A stretch of DNA of 57,513 nucleotides from an uncultured Acidimicrobiales bacterium. Its GTDB lineage: Bacteria; Actinomycetota; Acidimicrobiia; Acidimicrobiales; SHLQ01. Position numbers and translations under genes: made by a program. The notes beneath the pieces are model-generated. The model had not been told where the DNA came from and did no database searches. It saw nothing but the letters and a program-made list of their open reading frames with translations. The DNA is taken from positions 1 through 57,513 of the forward strand of contig CALHTF010000075.1 in the NCBI GenBank assembly GCA_938038815.1, read 5' to 3'. Positions 1-7,496 of this stretch are shown here, one piece after another. The first letter of the stretch is position 1, and every line of letters begins with the position of its first letter.

Positions 1-80
1 AGGCGCGAGGCGATCGAGCGCGGACGCTTCTGCTCGGGCGCCGAGTCGACGGTTGGATCGAGGGTTGGGTCGGCCGACAT
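1..80 (-). CDS. Start of a gene coupled to the MBOAT acyltransferase (partial)
   Basis: Only the first 26 codons are in the window, beginning MSADPTLDPTVDSAPEQKRP and continuing RSIASR to the left edge. The ATG overlaps the TGA of the upstream acyltransferase by one base (TGATG), so the two are probably translationally coupled. In MBOAT/AlgI loci the neighbour is often an SGNH/AlgJ-type O-acetylation partner with a polar N-terminus, a basic patch and then a membrane anchor. The visible residues (acidic/Pro-rich, then KRPRSIASR) fit that but cannot identify it. Confidence 0.5.
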   Translation of the reverse strand, partial: MSADPTLDPTVDSAPEQKRPRSIASR

Positions 81-1483
81 CAGAACTGGAAGTAAATGAA
101 CGGGGTGGTTGGTCCACCGCTAGCAATGGTAATAGCGACGACGGCAAAGCCGATGAGTCCGCCCGCGAGCGCCGGCTGCTTTCCTTTGGCCAGGCCCTGA
201 TCGAGTTCGAAACGCTGCACGATGTCGACCAACAGCACACCGACACAAGCCAGCGCCACGGTGAGCAGGTCGTAGCTGAACTCAACCCCGCCCCGGATCC
301 AGCTGGCGTGTTCGAGGGCTTCGAGCGCCTCGGAGAAGGTCGATGCCCGGAAAAAGACCCAGGCGAAGGCCACAAACCCGAGGGTCGTGACGATCCGGGG
401 AATGTCGCGGAACCGCACCGGGCCGTCGATCGACGTACCGCCGAACGCTCGATGCAGCGCGAGCGCTCCGCCGTGCAGCGCGCCCCAGATCACGAAGTTC
501 CAGCCTGCGCCATGCCAGAGGCCACCAAGCAACATCGTCAGCAGAAGGTTGCGATAGGTGATGACGGTGCCGTTGCGGTTTCCGCCCAACGGGATGTACA
601 GGTAGTCACGCAACCAATTCGACAGCGATATATGCCACCGCCGCCAGAACTCGGTGATGTTTCGCGACAGGTACGGCTGTTCGAAGTTGCGAATGAGTTC
701 GATGTTGAGCAGGCGCGCGGTGCCCCGTGCGATATCGGTGTACCCCGAGAAGTCACCGTAGATCTGCAACGCAAAGGCAACGATGCCCACCACCATCACG
801 GTTCCCGACGCGTTTTCGACGTTGTTGAACGCCCGGTCCGAGATCGGCGCCATCATGTCGGCGATCACGATCTTCTTGACCAGACCAAAGGCGATAAGGG
901 TGAGCCCTGACTGGATCTGGTCACCGTTTGGGCGCTCGCGAGGCGTGACGATCTGCGGGAGCAGGTGGTGGGCCCGCTCGATGGGCCCGGCGACCAGCTG
1001 CGGAAAGAAGGCAACATAGGTTGCGAAGTCGAGAATTTGGGTCGTTGGTTCGAGCCGCCTGCGATAGATGTCGAAGGTGTACGACAGCGTTTGGAACGTA
1101 TAGAACGAAATTCCGACGGGCAAAATAAGCCGCAACGAGGTCACGTTGGCGTTTACCCCGGCCGTGCTCAGCGCATCGACCGCCGATTCGACAAAGAAGT
1201 TGAAGTACTTAAAGACGCCAAGCAGGCCCAAGTTCACCAGCAGACTCATCGCCAGAATCCGCTTGCGTTGTTTCTCGTCGTCGTTGGCGTGCAGTACCTG
1301 GCCAAGGGTGAAGTCGACCACCGTCGAGATCAACAGCAGCGACAAGAATCGCCAGTCCCACCAGCCGTAAAAGATGTACGACGCGACGAGCAAAACCAGG
1401 TTTTGGAGCCGCTTCCCGAGGCCCCAATACGCGAGGAGCACCAGCGGCAGGAAGATCGCGTAGCTAAGGGAGTTAAAGATCAC
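80..1483 (-). CDS. MBOAT family O-acyltransferase (AlgI/DltB-like)
   Basis: Polytopic membrane-bound O-acyltransferase that would transfer acyl (often acetyl) groups to an extracytoplasmic polysaccharide or other acceptor. The N-terminus VIFNSLSYAIFLPLVLLAYW is the classic AlgI start. The chain carries many hydrophobic segments, the QLVAGPIERAHHLLPQI segment, FWRRWHISLSNWLRDYLYIPLGG, and the conserved LWHGAGWNFVIWGALHG region with the catalytic histidine. I place the start at GTG 1483 (467 aa). The frame stays open to 1693, but the extra 70 residues are unlike the family, and a TACACT -10-like hexamer at 1537-1532 would give a short leader for GTG 1483. It overlaps the next gene by one base. 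The acceptor substrate is unknown; the neighbouring secreted RTX proteins are only circumstantial context. Confidence 0.85.
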   Translation of the reverse strand: MIFNSLSYAIFLPLVLLAYWGLGKRLQNLVLLVASYIFYGWWDWRFLSLLLISTVVDFTLGQVLHANDDEKQRKRILAMSLLVNLGLLGVFKYFNFFVESAVDALSTAGVNANVTSLRLILPVGISFYTFQTLSYTFDIYRRRLEPTTQILDFATYVAFFPQLVAGPIERAHHLLPQIVTPRERPNGDQIQSGLTLIAFGLVKKIVIADMMAPISDRAFNNVENASGTVMVVGIVAFALQIYGDFSGYTDIARGTARLLNIELIRNFEQPYLSRNITEFWRRWHISLSNWLRDYLYIPLGGNRNGTVITYRNLLLTMLLGGLWHGAGWNFVIWGALHGGALALHRAFGGTSIDGPVRFRDIPRIVTTLGFVAFAWVFFRASTFSEALEALEHASWIRGGVEFSYDLLTVALACVGVLLVDIVQRFELDQGLAKGKQPALAGGLIGFAVVAITIASGGPTTPFIYFQF

Positions 1484-1777
1484 TGCGGGTTTCGGGGGGG
1501 AGGTGAGTGCTGGAAGCCGGGGGCCACCGCCAGTGTACGAGCAACCACCGTCGGTGGCCAGTGCTGTTGGGGCTTCTGCATTATCGATGACGATAGAGCC
1601 GGCAGGTCCCTTGTCGATGGTCATCTCGTCGCGACAATGTGCAGATCGTGTCGATAACGTGCCGTTTTGGATCCCTGAACCCATTTCCATCAATTTGATT
1701 TGGTTTCACCGCTGACCCACGATGTCTGCAGCGCAGTTACATCCCTTTCGTAACTCGTTCGATGCAGTGGAGGCTTC

Positions 1778-3094
1778 GTGGAGTACGTTCGGACTAGACG
1801 CAACAACCGACGGTCCCTAGTGGTGGCCTTCAGCGCGCTGGCAGCGCTCGCTGCGGTAACCGTTCCAGCGGTCGCTCCGGCCGGCGCTGCTTCGTTGTGC
1901 CTGGGCCTCGAGCCCACCATCGTCGGCACCGCGGGTGACGACGTCATCATCGGAACCTCAGGCGCCGATGTCATCGACGGAGCGGGCGGCAACGACACCA
2001 TCGAGGCCGGCGCCGGGCGCGACGTCGTGTGTGGTGGCCCGGGCGACGACCTGATCCGCGGCGGCGGAGGCAACGATCGACTTTCCGGTGAAGCGGGCGC
2101 CGATGAGATCCGGGCCGGAGGGGGCGACGACCTACTACTCGGCGACGATGGTGATGACGAATTGTTCGGCGATGCCGGACACGACCTTCTCTACGGCGGC
2201 GACGGCAACGACCTACTCAATGGCCGCACCGGCGCCGACTACCTCACCGGCCAGAACGGCAACGACACCCTCATCGGCGGAACCAACAGCGACTACTTGT
2301 TGGGCGACGACGGCCAAGACAAACTCGACGGCAGTGCCGGCAACGACACCCTTGAGGGCGGGGCGGGCGACGACGAGCTCCTTGGCGGCAAGGGCAACGA
2401 CCTATTGTTTGGCGGACTCGGAAACGACCATCTGCTCGGCGGCGCATCAAACGACAAGCTCTACGGCGGCGACGGCGACGATGTAATCCAAGGCGAAAAC
2501 GGAAACGACCGACTGTTCGGTGATCTAAAGAACGGCGGCAAGGCCGGCATTGCCCCCGAGCCGGGCCAAGCGGGCGACGACCGGCTGCTCGGCGGCAACG
2601 GCCGCGACAAGATTCAGGGCGGGGGCGGCAATGACCAACTCGACGGGGGCAGCGGGCGCGACCGGATGGACGGCGGTTCGGGCGCCGACGAATGCTTGGG
2701 CGGCGAAGAGATCGACTTCGGGGTCGGCTGCAATAGCGGCAACATCGAGTTTCCGCTGCCTGGTCCCACCTTGGCGGACTTCGCCTGGTCCAGCTGCGGC
2801 AGCCGAGACTGCCTGATCACCGTGACCTTCGATGACCGCACCCTGCACGAGGAGTCCTGGGAGCTCGTCATTATTGGCGCCGACGGCCAGACCCTTGAGC
2901 GGTCGTTCCAACCACTCCCGGGCACCAACGATCAGGCGACGCTCGTGGTGCCGGTAACGTACGGCGAATGGTCCGGACGTCAACGCCAATGCGCCACCGT
3001 GCAGTCGCTTGGGCCGCGCAGCACCACCCATTCACAGGTGAGTAACGCCTTGTGCGGAGCGCTCAACAGTGCGGGTGTATGGCGCCTCGAATAG
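1778..3094 (+). CDS. Secreted RTX (hemolysin-type Ca-binding repeat) protein 1
   Basis: 438-residue predicted secreted protein. Residues 1-38 form a Sec signal peptide (RTRRNNRR, a hydrophobic AFSALAALAAVTVPAV core, then APAGA-AS). Residues ~45-325 are glycine/aspartate nonapeptides of the GGxGxDxUx type, which in RTX proteins fold into a calcium-binding parallel beta-roll. The last ~110 residues are a non-repeat domain with four cysteines (SCGSRDC, RQCATV, NALCG) and a VTFDDRTLHEESWELVI motif resembling an Fn3-like beta sandwich. GTG start with GGAGG four bases upstream. There is no type I secretion system nearby and a Sec signal is present, so export by Sec is inferred. Paralogues follow at 3353 and 5283; a ligand or enzymatic role cannot be assigned. 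Confidence 0.85.
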   Translation: MEYVRTRRNNRRSLVVAFSALAALAAVTVPAVAPAGAASLCLGLEPTIVGTAGDDVIIGTSGADVIDGAGGNDTIEAGAGRDVVCGGPGDDLIRGGGGNDRLSGEAGADEIRAGGGDDLLLGDDGDDELFGDAGHDLLYGGDGNDLLNGRTGADYLTGQNGNDTLIGGTNSDYLLGDDGQDKLDGSAGNDTLEGGAGDDELLGGKGNDLLFGGLGNDHLLGGASNDKLYGGDGDDVIQGENGNDRLFGDLKNGGKAGIAPEPGQAGDDRLLGGNGRDKIQGGGGNDQLDGGSGRDRMDGGSGADECLGGEEIDFGVGCNSGNIEFPLPGPTLADFAWSSCGSRDCLITVTFDDRTLHEESWELVIIGADGQTLERSFQPLPGTNDQATLVVPVTYGEWSGRQRQCATVQSLGPRSTTHSQVSNALCGALNSAGVWRLE

Positions 3095-3261
3095 CTCGAC
3101 ATCGCTATCTGGGCCAAACAACTGTCCGTTTGAGCGCCACGGGTGGAAGCGGCGCGGCCGGAGTACCCCTCCAGGCCTCCTCCCCATAAACAACATCAGC
3201 GACACCAGACAACAACGGCACCATCCACCACCGGAGTGTCGCGATTTGGTTGGCTAGTGCA

Positions 3262-3300
3262 TCGACCGCACCTTGCGGTCGAACTGTGACGCCCCGTCAC
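3262..3300 (+). other. Two adjacent hairpins between RTX genes 1 and 2
   Basis: TCGACCGCA (3262-3270) pairs with TGCGGTCGA (3274-3282) across a 3-nt loop, and GTGAC (3286-3290) pairs with GTCAC (3296-3300). There is no T-tract, so this is a weak candidate for a terminator or leader structure. A TAGGGT -10-like hexamer follows at 3307-3312, 40 nt before the next start codon. The rest of the 258-nt gap shows nothing recognisable. Confidence 0.35.
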
Positions 3301-3352
3301 TAGCTCTAGGGTCAGCCAATTCAGCCGGCCCAACGCCTGCCAAACGAGTCTC

Positions 3353-4570
3353 ATGTTGTCTTTCGCCCGGTCCTGTTGGTTCGTTCGAACCAAACGAGTC
3401 AGCTCCCTTCTCCTCACCGTGTTCGCCGCACTCGCGGTGGTAGGCGCCCTCACGGCGGCGCCGACTAACGCCGACAGTGGTTCGGCCGACACTGCCCGCG
3501 ATGAACGACTCATGTGCGACGGCAAAGAAGCAACGATCGTCGGGACCTCGGGCGACGACACGATCACCGGCACTCGCAAGGCCGATGTCATTGTCGGGCT
3601 AGGTGGCAACGACACCATCCACGGCGGCGGCGGCAAAGACCGGATTTGTGGCGGGGCCGGCAACGACACCCTGCGAGGCGGCAAAGGCAAAGACAAAATT
3701 TGGGGCGAGGCGGGAGCCGACCGGATCTGGGGCGACGGCGGCGACGATCTCGTCCATGGCGGACCGAACAACGACGAGGTCTATGGCAACGGTGGCCACG
3801 ACCACGTGTTTGGTGGCCCGGGCGCCGACGTACTCGACGCCGGCGCAGGCGCCGACTTTCTGACCGGCGGCGACGGCGACGACCGCATCTTTGGCGGCGG
3901 CAACGAGGACTATCTCATCGGCGACGAAGGCGACGATCTGCTCGACGGGGGAAAATCCGAAGACACCTTGGAAGGCCAAGAAGGTAGCGACACCCTCATC
4001 GGCGGCAAAGGCAACGACATACTGATGGGCGGCGACGGCAACGACTCACTGGCGGGCGATGGCGGCCGCGACGAACTCCAAGGCGACGATGGCGACGACT
4101 TACTCGAAGGAGGCCCCGGACGCGACACCCTCGATGGTGGCGACGGAACCGACGACTGTCAGGGCGGCCCCGACAACGACCGCGGCTTTGCCTGCCAAAC
4201 CTTCAGCAGTATCGAATCCCCACTGTTTGCCCCGCTGGTGAACAGCTTTGCTATGGACCAATGCGGGACGGGCCTGTGTCGGGTCACGGTTGGACTCAGC
4301 GACCAGTCCACATCGGAGAAGGGTTGGCGGGCAGCGATCCGCCAAACCGGATCGGGCGAGCGGCTTACCTTTGATTTCCCCGCCGACCGGAATACTCCCG
4401 AACTCGGTGACTTCAGTCTGCAATTCAAGCTTCCGGCCGAGTGGCGTCAACAAGAACATCAGTGCGTGAGCGTGGCGGTCATCCCAGCCGGCAAATCGAT
4501 TCGCCCACTGTGGAGCAACGAAAAGTGCGGACGAGTAGCCGGCGGCTTCTGGACCCCGGATCCCGACTGA
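3353..4570 (+). CDS. Secreted RTX (hemolysin-type Ca-binding repeat) protein 2
   Basis: 405-residue paralogue of the proteins at 1778 and 5283. The signal sequence is basic then hydrophobic (SSLLLTVFAALAVVGALTAA), ending near TNADS. A short constant module follows, MCDGKEATIVGTSGDDTI, shared with RTX protein 3 ([17 protein letters not shown]). Residues ~60-270 are about twenty GGxGxDxUx-type repeats. The C-terminal domain again has paired cysteines (QCGTGLCRVTV, HQCVSV, NEKCG) and ends GGFWTPDPD. The codons around the ATG show no strong Shine-Dalgarno sequence. A DUF4126 gene follows 10 nt after the stop, so the two are probably co-transcribed. Likely extracellular or surface structural/adhesive role, inferred from RTX architecture only. 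Confidence 0.84.
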   Translation: MLSFARSCWFVRTKRVSSLLLTVFAALAVVGALTAAPTNADSGSADTARDERLMCDGKEATIVGTSGDDTITGTRKADVIVGLGGNDTIHGGGGKDRICGGAGNDTLRGGKGKDKIWGEAGADRIWGDGGDDLVHGGPNNDEVYGNGGHDHVFGGPGADVLDAGAGADFLTGGDGDDRIFGGGNEDYLIGDEGDDLLDGGKSEDTLEGQEGSDTLIGGKGNDILMGGDGNDSLAGDGGRDELQGDDGDDLLEGGPGRDTLDGGDGTDDCQGGPDNDRGFACQTFSSIESPLFAPLVNSFAMDQCGTGLCRVTVGLSDQSTSEKGWRAAIRQTGSGERLTFDFPADRNTPELGDFSLQFKLPAEWRQQEHQCVSVAVIPAGKSIRPLWSNEKCGRVAGGFWTPDPD

Positions 4571-4580
4571 TGAGCAAACG

Positions 4581-5168
4581 ATGATCGACTTTGGTTCGCT
4601 CGCCGGCACCGGTTGGGCCGCGGGGCTCAACCTCTGGTCGGCGACCCTGGTACTCGGTATCGCTGGGCGTCTCGGCTGGGCCGACACCCCCGAAGCGGTG
4701 CAGCGCACCGATGTGCTCATCGCGGCCGCCGTGTTTTATGCCGCGGAGTTTGTGGTCGACAAGATCCCCTACGTCGACAACGTATGGGACGTGATCAATA
4801 CCGTGATTCGCCCGGTCGGCGGCGCGCTACTTGGCATTGCCTTTGCGTCCGACGGTGGTGAATCGATCATTGCGGGGGCACTCGCCGCCGGGACGATGGC
4901 GTTGACCAGCCACGGCGCCAAGGCAACGACGCGCGCCGCCATCAATATGTCCCCAGAGCCATTTTCCAATATTGCGGCCAGCGTCACCGAAGACGTCGCA
5001 TCGGTTGGCATGGTGAGCTTAGCGTTGGCGTTCCCCGAGGCTGCACTGGTCCTCGCGGTTATCTTGGCGCTCGTCGCGGTTGCGATCACGGTTACCTTGT
5101 GGCGGTTTGTACGCCGCCTCCGCAACGGCTGGAAAAAGCGCGCCCAAGGGTTTGCCGAGTCGACGTAA
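4581..5168 (+). CDS. DUF4126 family membrane protein
   Basis: 195-residue hydrophobic protein matching the DUF4126 pattern: N-terminal FGSLAGTGWAAGLNLWSATLVLGIAGRLGW, a central EFVVDKIPYVDNVWDVINTVIRPVGGALLG segment, Gly/Ala-rich helices with TMALTSHGAKATTRAAINMSPEPFSN, and a final helix followed by a basic tail (RFVRRLRNGWKKR). Four to five membrane segments are likely. The function of the family is not established. It starts 10 nt after RTX gene 2 and precedes RTX gene 3 by 114 nt on the same strand, so it may share their transcript. Whether it helps export or anchoring of the RTX proteins is speculation. Confidence 0.75.
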   Translation: MIDFGSLAGTGWAAGLNLWSATLVLGIAGRLGWADTPEAVQRTDVLIAAAVFYAAEFVVDKIPYVDNVWDVINTVIRPVGGALLGIAFASDGGESIIAGALAAGTMALTSHGAKATTRAAINMSPEPFSNIAASVTEDVASVGMVSLALAFPEAALVLAVILALVAVAITVTLWRFVRRLRNGWKKRAQGFAEST

Positions 5169-5282
5169 CCCCGGTTGCCCAGCATCCGCGGCCACCGAGC
5201 GGCCGACCACTACCTTCTTGTTACTCCCCGCAAGTCCTCGTGCCGCTTCCACCGGCACTCCCCCACCTTTATGGAGCCCCTG

Positions 5283-6431
5283 ATGGACCGCTTTCGCGTT
5301 GTCCTCGTCGTCTTGGTTGCCCTTTGCGCGGCTGCCGTAGCGTTGACCCCCTTAGCTGAACCTGCCGGCGCCCAGTCGCTGCAATGCGACGGCAAGGCGG
5401 CCACCATCGTTGGCACGGCGGGCGATGATGTGCTGATCGGCACCCCCAAGCGCGACGTCATCGTGGGCCTCGGCGGCAACGACACCATCGAAGGCCTCGG
5501 GGGCCTCGACCGCATCTGTGGCGGCGACGGCAGCGACATCATCTCAGGCGGCACGCACGGCGACCGGATCTTCGGCGAGGGTGGCAACGACACGATCTCG
5601 GGCGGCGGAGGCGACGACCTGCTCAACGGGGGCGACGGCAACGACCAGATCAAGGGCGATGCTGGCCACGACCACCTCTTCGGCTTCGCCGGCGCCGACC
5701 TCCTCGACTCCGGGGGCGGCGCCGACTTTGTGACCGGAGGCGAGGGCGACGACGTCATCGATGGTGGCTCAAATGTCGACTACCTCATCGGCGATGCTGG
5801 CAACGACACCATCGACGGCGGCAAGCACAACGACACCCTCCTCGGAGGCGACGGCGACGACACGTTGCTCGGAAGCGGCGGCCGCGACGAACTCAACGGT
5901 GGCCCCGGCAAAGATGATCTCGACGGCGGCAAAGGCAAGGATGTTCTGTTCGGCAACGACGACGGCGACAACCTGGTCGGCGGCCGCGGCAACGACACCC
6001 TCGACGGCGGCAAAGGATTCGACCGATGCGACGGCGGACCCCAAAAGGACGCCTCGTACCGGTGCGACGCACACAAAGACATCGAGGCCACCTCGGCCAG
6101 CCCGACCCTTACCTCGTTCACCGTCTTTAACTGTGGCACCGGAACGTGTCGAGTCCGTCTGAACTTCGTCGACAATTCGTCGACCGAGATTGGCTTCCGG
6201 GCCACGCTGACCCAAACCGAGTCAAAGCAACACTTCGTCACCGACCAACCGGCATCCGCCGGAACCAAGTCCGACGCCTCGGTGGTGTTTGACATCCCCG
6301 ACAGTTGGTTGGTGAGCGCCCATCAGTGCGCCACCGTCGAAGCACTGGTCAAGGTCAAAGGGGTCGACCAGTTGGTGTCGAACTCGATGTGTGGCCGAGT
6401 CGTCCGAGGGTTCTGGTCTCCCGACGCCTAG
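5283..6431 (+). CDS. Secreted RTX (hemolysin-type Ca-binding repeat) protein 3
   Basis: 382-residue third RTX paralogue. I choose ATG 5283 because GGAG lies 6 nt upstream and the protein then begins directly with a signal peptide ([24 protein letters not shown], cleavage near AGA-QS). The open frame extends to 5175 but the added residues are not signal-like. After [20 protein letters not shown] come ~200 residues of GGxGxDxUx repeats. The C-terminal Fn3-like domain has [39 protein letters not shown] and [15 protein letters not shown], closely parallel to RTX proteins 1 and 2. Triplication of one architecture in 5 kb suggests local gene duplication followed by divergence. Confidence 0.84.
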   Translation: MDRFRVVLVVLVALCAAAVALTPLAEPAGAQSLQCDGKAATIVGTAGDDVLIGTPKRDVIVGLGGNDTIEGLGGLDRICGGDGSDIISGGTHGDRIFGEGGNDTISGGGGDDLLNGGDGNDQIKGDAGHDHLFGFAGADLLDSGGGADFVTGGEGDDVIDGGSNVDYLIGDAGNDTIDGGKHNDTLLGGDGDDTLLGSGGRDELNGGPGKDDLDGGKGKDVLFGNDDGDNLVGGRGNDTLDGGKGFDRCDGGPQKDASYRCDAHKDIEATSASPTLTSFTVFNCGTGTCRVRLNFVDNSSTEIGFRATLTQTESKQHFVTDQPASAGTKSDASVVFDIPDSWLVSAHQCATVEALVKVKGVDQLVSNSMCGRVVRGFWSPDA

Positions 6432-6443
6432 CCCTGCTGGCGC

Positions 6444-7394
6444 CTACGCGCCAGTGCCCGACGTGAACACCGGTTCACCCAGGGTCATAAACACCATTGG
6501 TCCATCGGCTTCGGCGGCGTAGGCCCCGGCGGCTTGTCCGAGCCACAGAGCGAGCGCGGTGAACTCCCAGCACCGGTCGAAGTCGGCGGCGATTGGATTG
6601 GCGAGCAGCTCAACGAAATCATTCCCGGCCGCCCAGCTCCGCACCGCGGTTGCATGCTGGGCGATTGACGCCGGAACCCCTTCGTGGTCCCAAGCCCACC
6701 GAAACATTTTGGTTGCGGGATCCCAAGAGCCGACGATCTGCATCGCCAGCGTGACCTGCCGCCCTCCACTGAGGGTCAAGATCAATTCCTGGGTTCCGAT
6801 CCGCGCCTGATAGCTCGTTTCGTTACCCAATCCCCATGCTCGACACGCCGCGGTCTGATGGTTCATCCAGGCGACCGCGTCGGCAATGTAGGGCCGCGAG
6901 CCATCAAGGTCAGGGTTGTGGTCGACCGCTGGTATACCAGCGTGGGGCGCGATGGCTGCGGTTACGGCGTGAGCGACGTCGTCAAGGGGCGCCGAGGCGG
7001 ACGGTTCGGGTTCGGGTTCGGGTTCGGCGCTAGGGGGCGGCGGTGGGTCGTCTACCGGTTCAGGGGCCGGCGCCTCCGCAGGCGGGTCAACGGGCGGCGC
7101 CGCGGGCTCGTCGAAGGACCACGTCGCCGACCAGACCCCAGGTTCGGTCGACTCGAACCGCAGGCCGGTGAGGTCGGGCCGGTGGTCGCGCTGGTACCGC
7201 TCGAGCTTTACCCCGGCGTACCGCAGGTTGGCGTTGAGTCGCAGTGGCCGTCCTAGCTCGGGTTCGACCACCAGATCGTGCCCGGTCGGCCCTCCGGCGG
7301 GCAACGACAAGGTATAGATCGCCCGTCGGTAGCCGGGAGCGTCGGCACATATCGTCGCTAGCGCGGTGCGAATCTGTTCGATCTCGGCCGCCAT
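6444..7394 (-). CDS. Conserved hypothetical protein, possible DUF6882-like C-terminal domain
   Basis: About 316 residues from ATG 7394. Two alpha/beta-looking parts are separated by a proline/acid linker (residues ~105-150, rich in P, E and A). The C-terminal half (WMNHQTAACRAWGLG, TLAMQIVGSWDPATKMFRWAWDHEGVP, then FTALALWLGQAAGAYAAEADGPMVFMTLG) resembles DUF6882-type proteins. The N-terminal half (IEQIRTALATICADAPGYRRAIYTLSL) is not recognised. GTG 7418 and GTG 7445 are alternative starts; 7445 lies inside the terminator hairpin of tRNA-Pro, so a start inside that point is preferred. No signal peptide or membrane segment. The gene lies downstream of the tRNA on the same strand and is now separated from it by the IS element, which may have altered its transcription. 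Function unknown. Confidence 0.6.
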   Translation of the reverse strand: MAAEIEQIRTALATICADAPGYRRAIYTLSLPAGGPTGHDLVVEPELGRPLRLNANLRYAGVKLERYQRDHRPDLTGLRFESTEPGVWSATWSFDEPAAPPVDPPAEAPAPEPVDDPPPPPSAEPEPEPEPSASAPLDDVAHAVTAAIAPHAGIPAVDHNPDLDGSRPYIADAVAWMNHQTAACRAWGLGNETSYQARIGTQELILTLSGGRQVTLAMQIVGSWDPATKMFRWAWDHEGVPASIAQHATAVRSWAAGNDFVELLANPIAADFDRCWEFTALALWLGQAAGAYAAEADGPMVFMTLGEPVFTSGTGA

Positions 7395-7435
7395 GTCGTG
7401 GTTTGGATCTGGGGTCACCGAGCCAGAATATCCCG

Positions 7436-7480
7436 CAAAACCCACAGAAGGTGCCAGGCCGAAGCCTCAGCACCTTCTGT
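7436..7480 (-). terminator. Original terminator of tRNA-Pro, now beyond the IS
   Basis: A perfect 11-bp inverted repeat, ACAGAAGGTGC (7444-7454) and GCACCTTCTGT (7470-7480), with a 15-nt loop. Read on the minus strand it is followed by GGGTTTTGC, a short T-tract. It sits immediately beyond the left target duplication, so before the insertion it lay just after the tRNA 3' end. Confidence 0.65.
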
Positions 7481-7481
7481 C

Positions 7482-7496
7482 GTGTCGGGCTGGCAG
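7482..7496. repeat. Left 15-bp target-site duplication of the IS
   Basis: GTGTCGGGCTGGCAG, identical to 8783-8797, directly abutting the left end of the element (7497). It copies the last 11 bases of the tRNA-Pro gene plus 4 bases of trailer. Confidence 0.85.

Noticed and set aside
53-1657. Several plus-strand open frames (e.g. 53-910, 965-1657) opposite the MBOAT gene
   Set aside because: Low-complexity, charged translations with no fold; the minus strand has a full MBOAT protein. High GC leaves the antisense frame open.
2525-6295. Open frames antisense to or out of frame with the RTX genes (2525-3031, 3196-3771, 5210-5758, 5780-6295 and others)
   Set aside because: They are Ser/Pro/Arg or Thr/Ala repeats produced by reading the periodic Gly/Asp repeat DNA in other frames.
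1778-6431. A CRISPR array suggested by the short regular repeats
   Set aside because: The repeats are in frame, encode GGxGxDxUx nonapeptides and have no unique spacers or cas genes.
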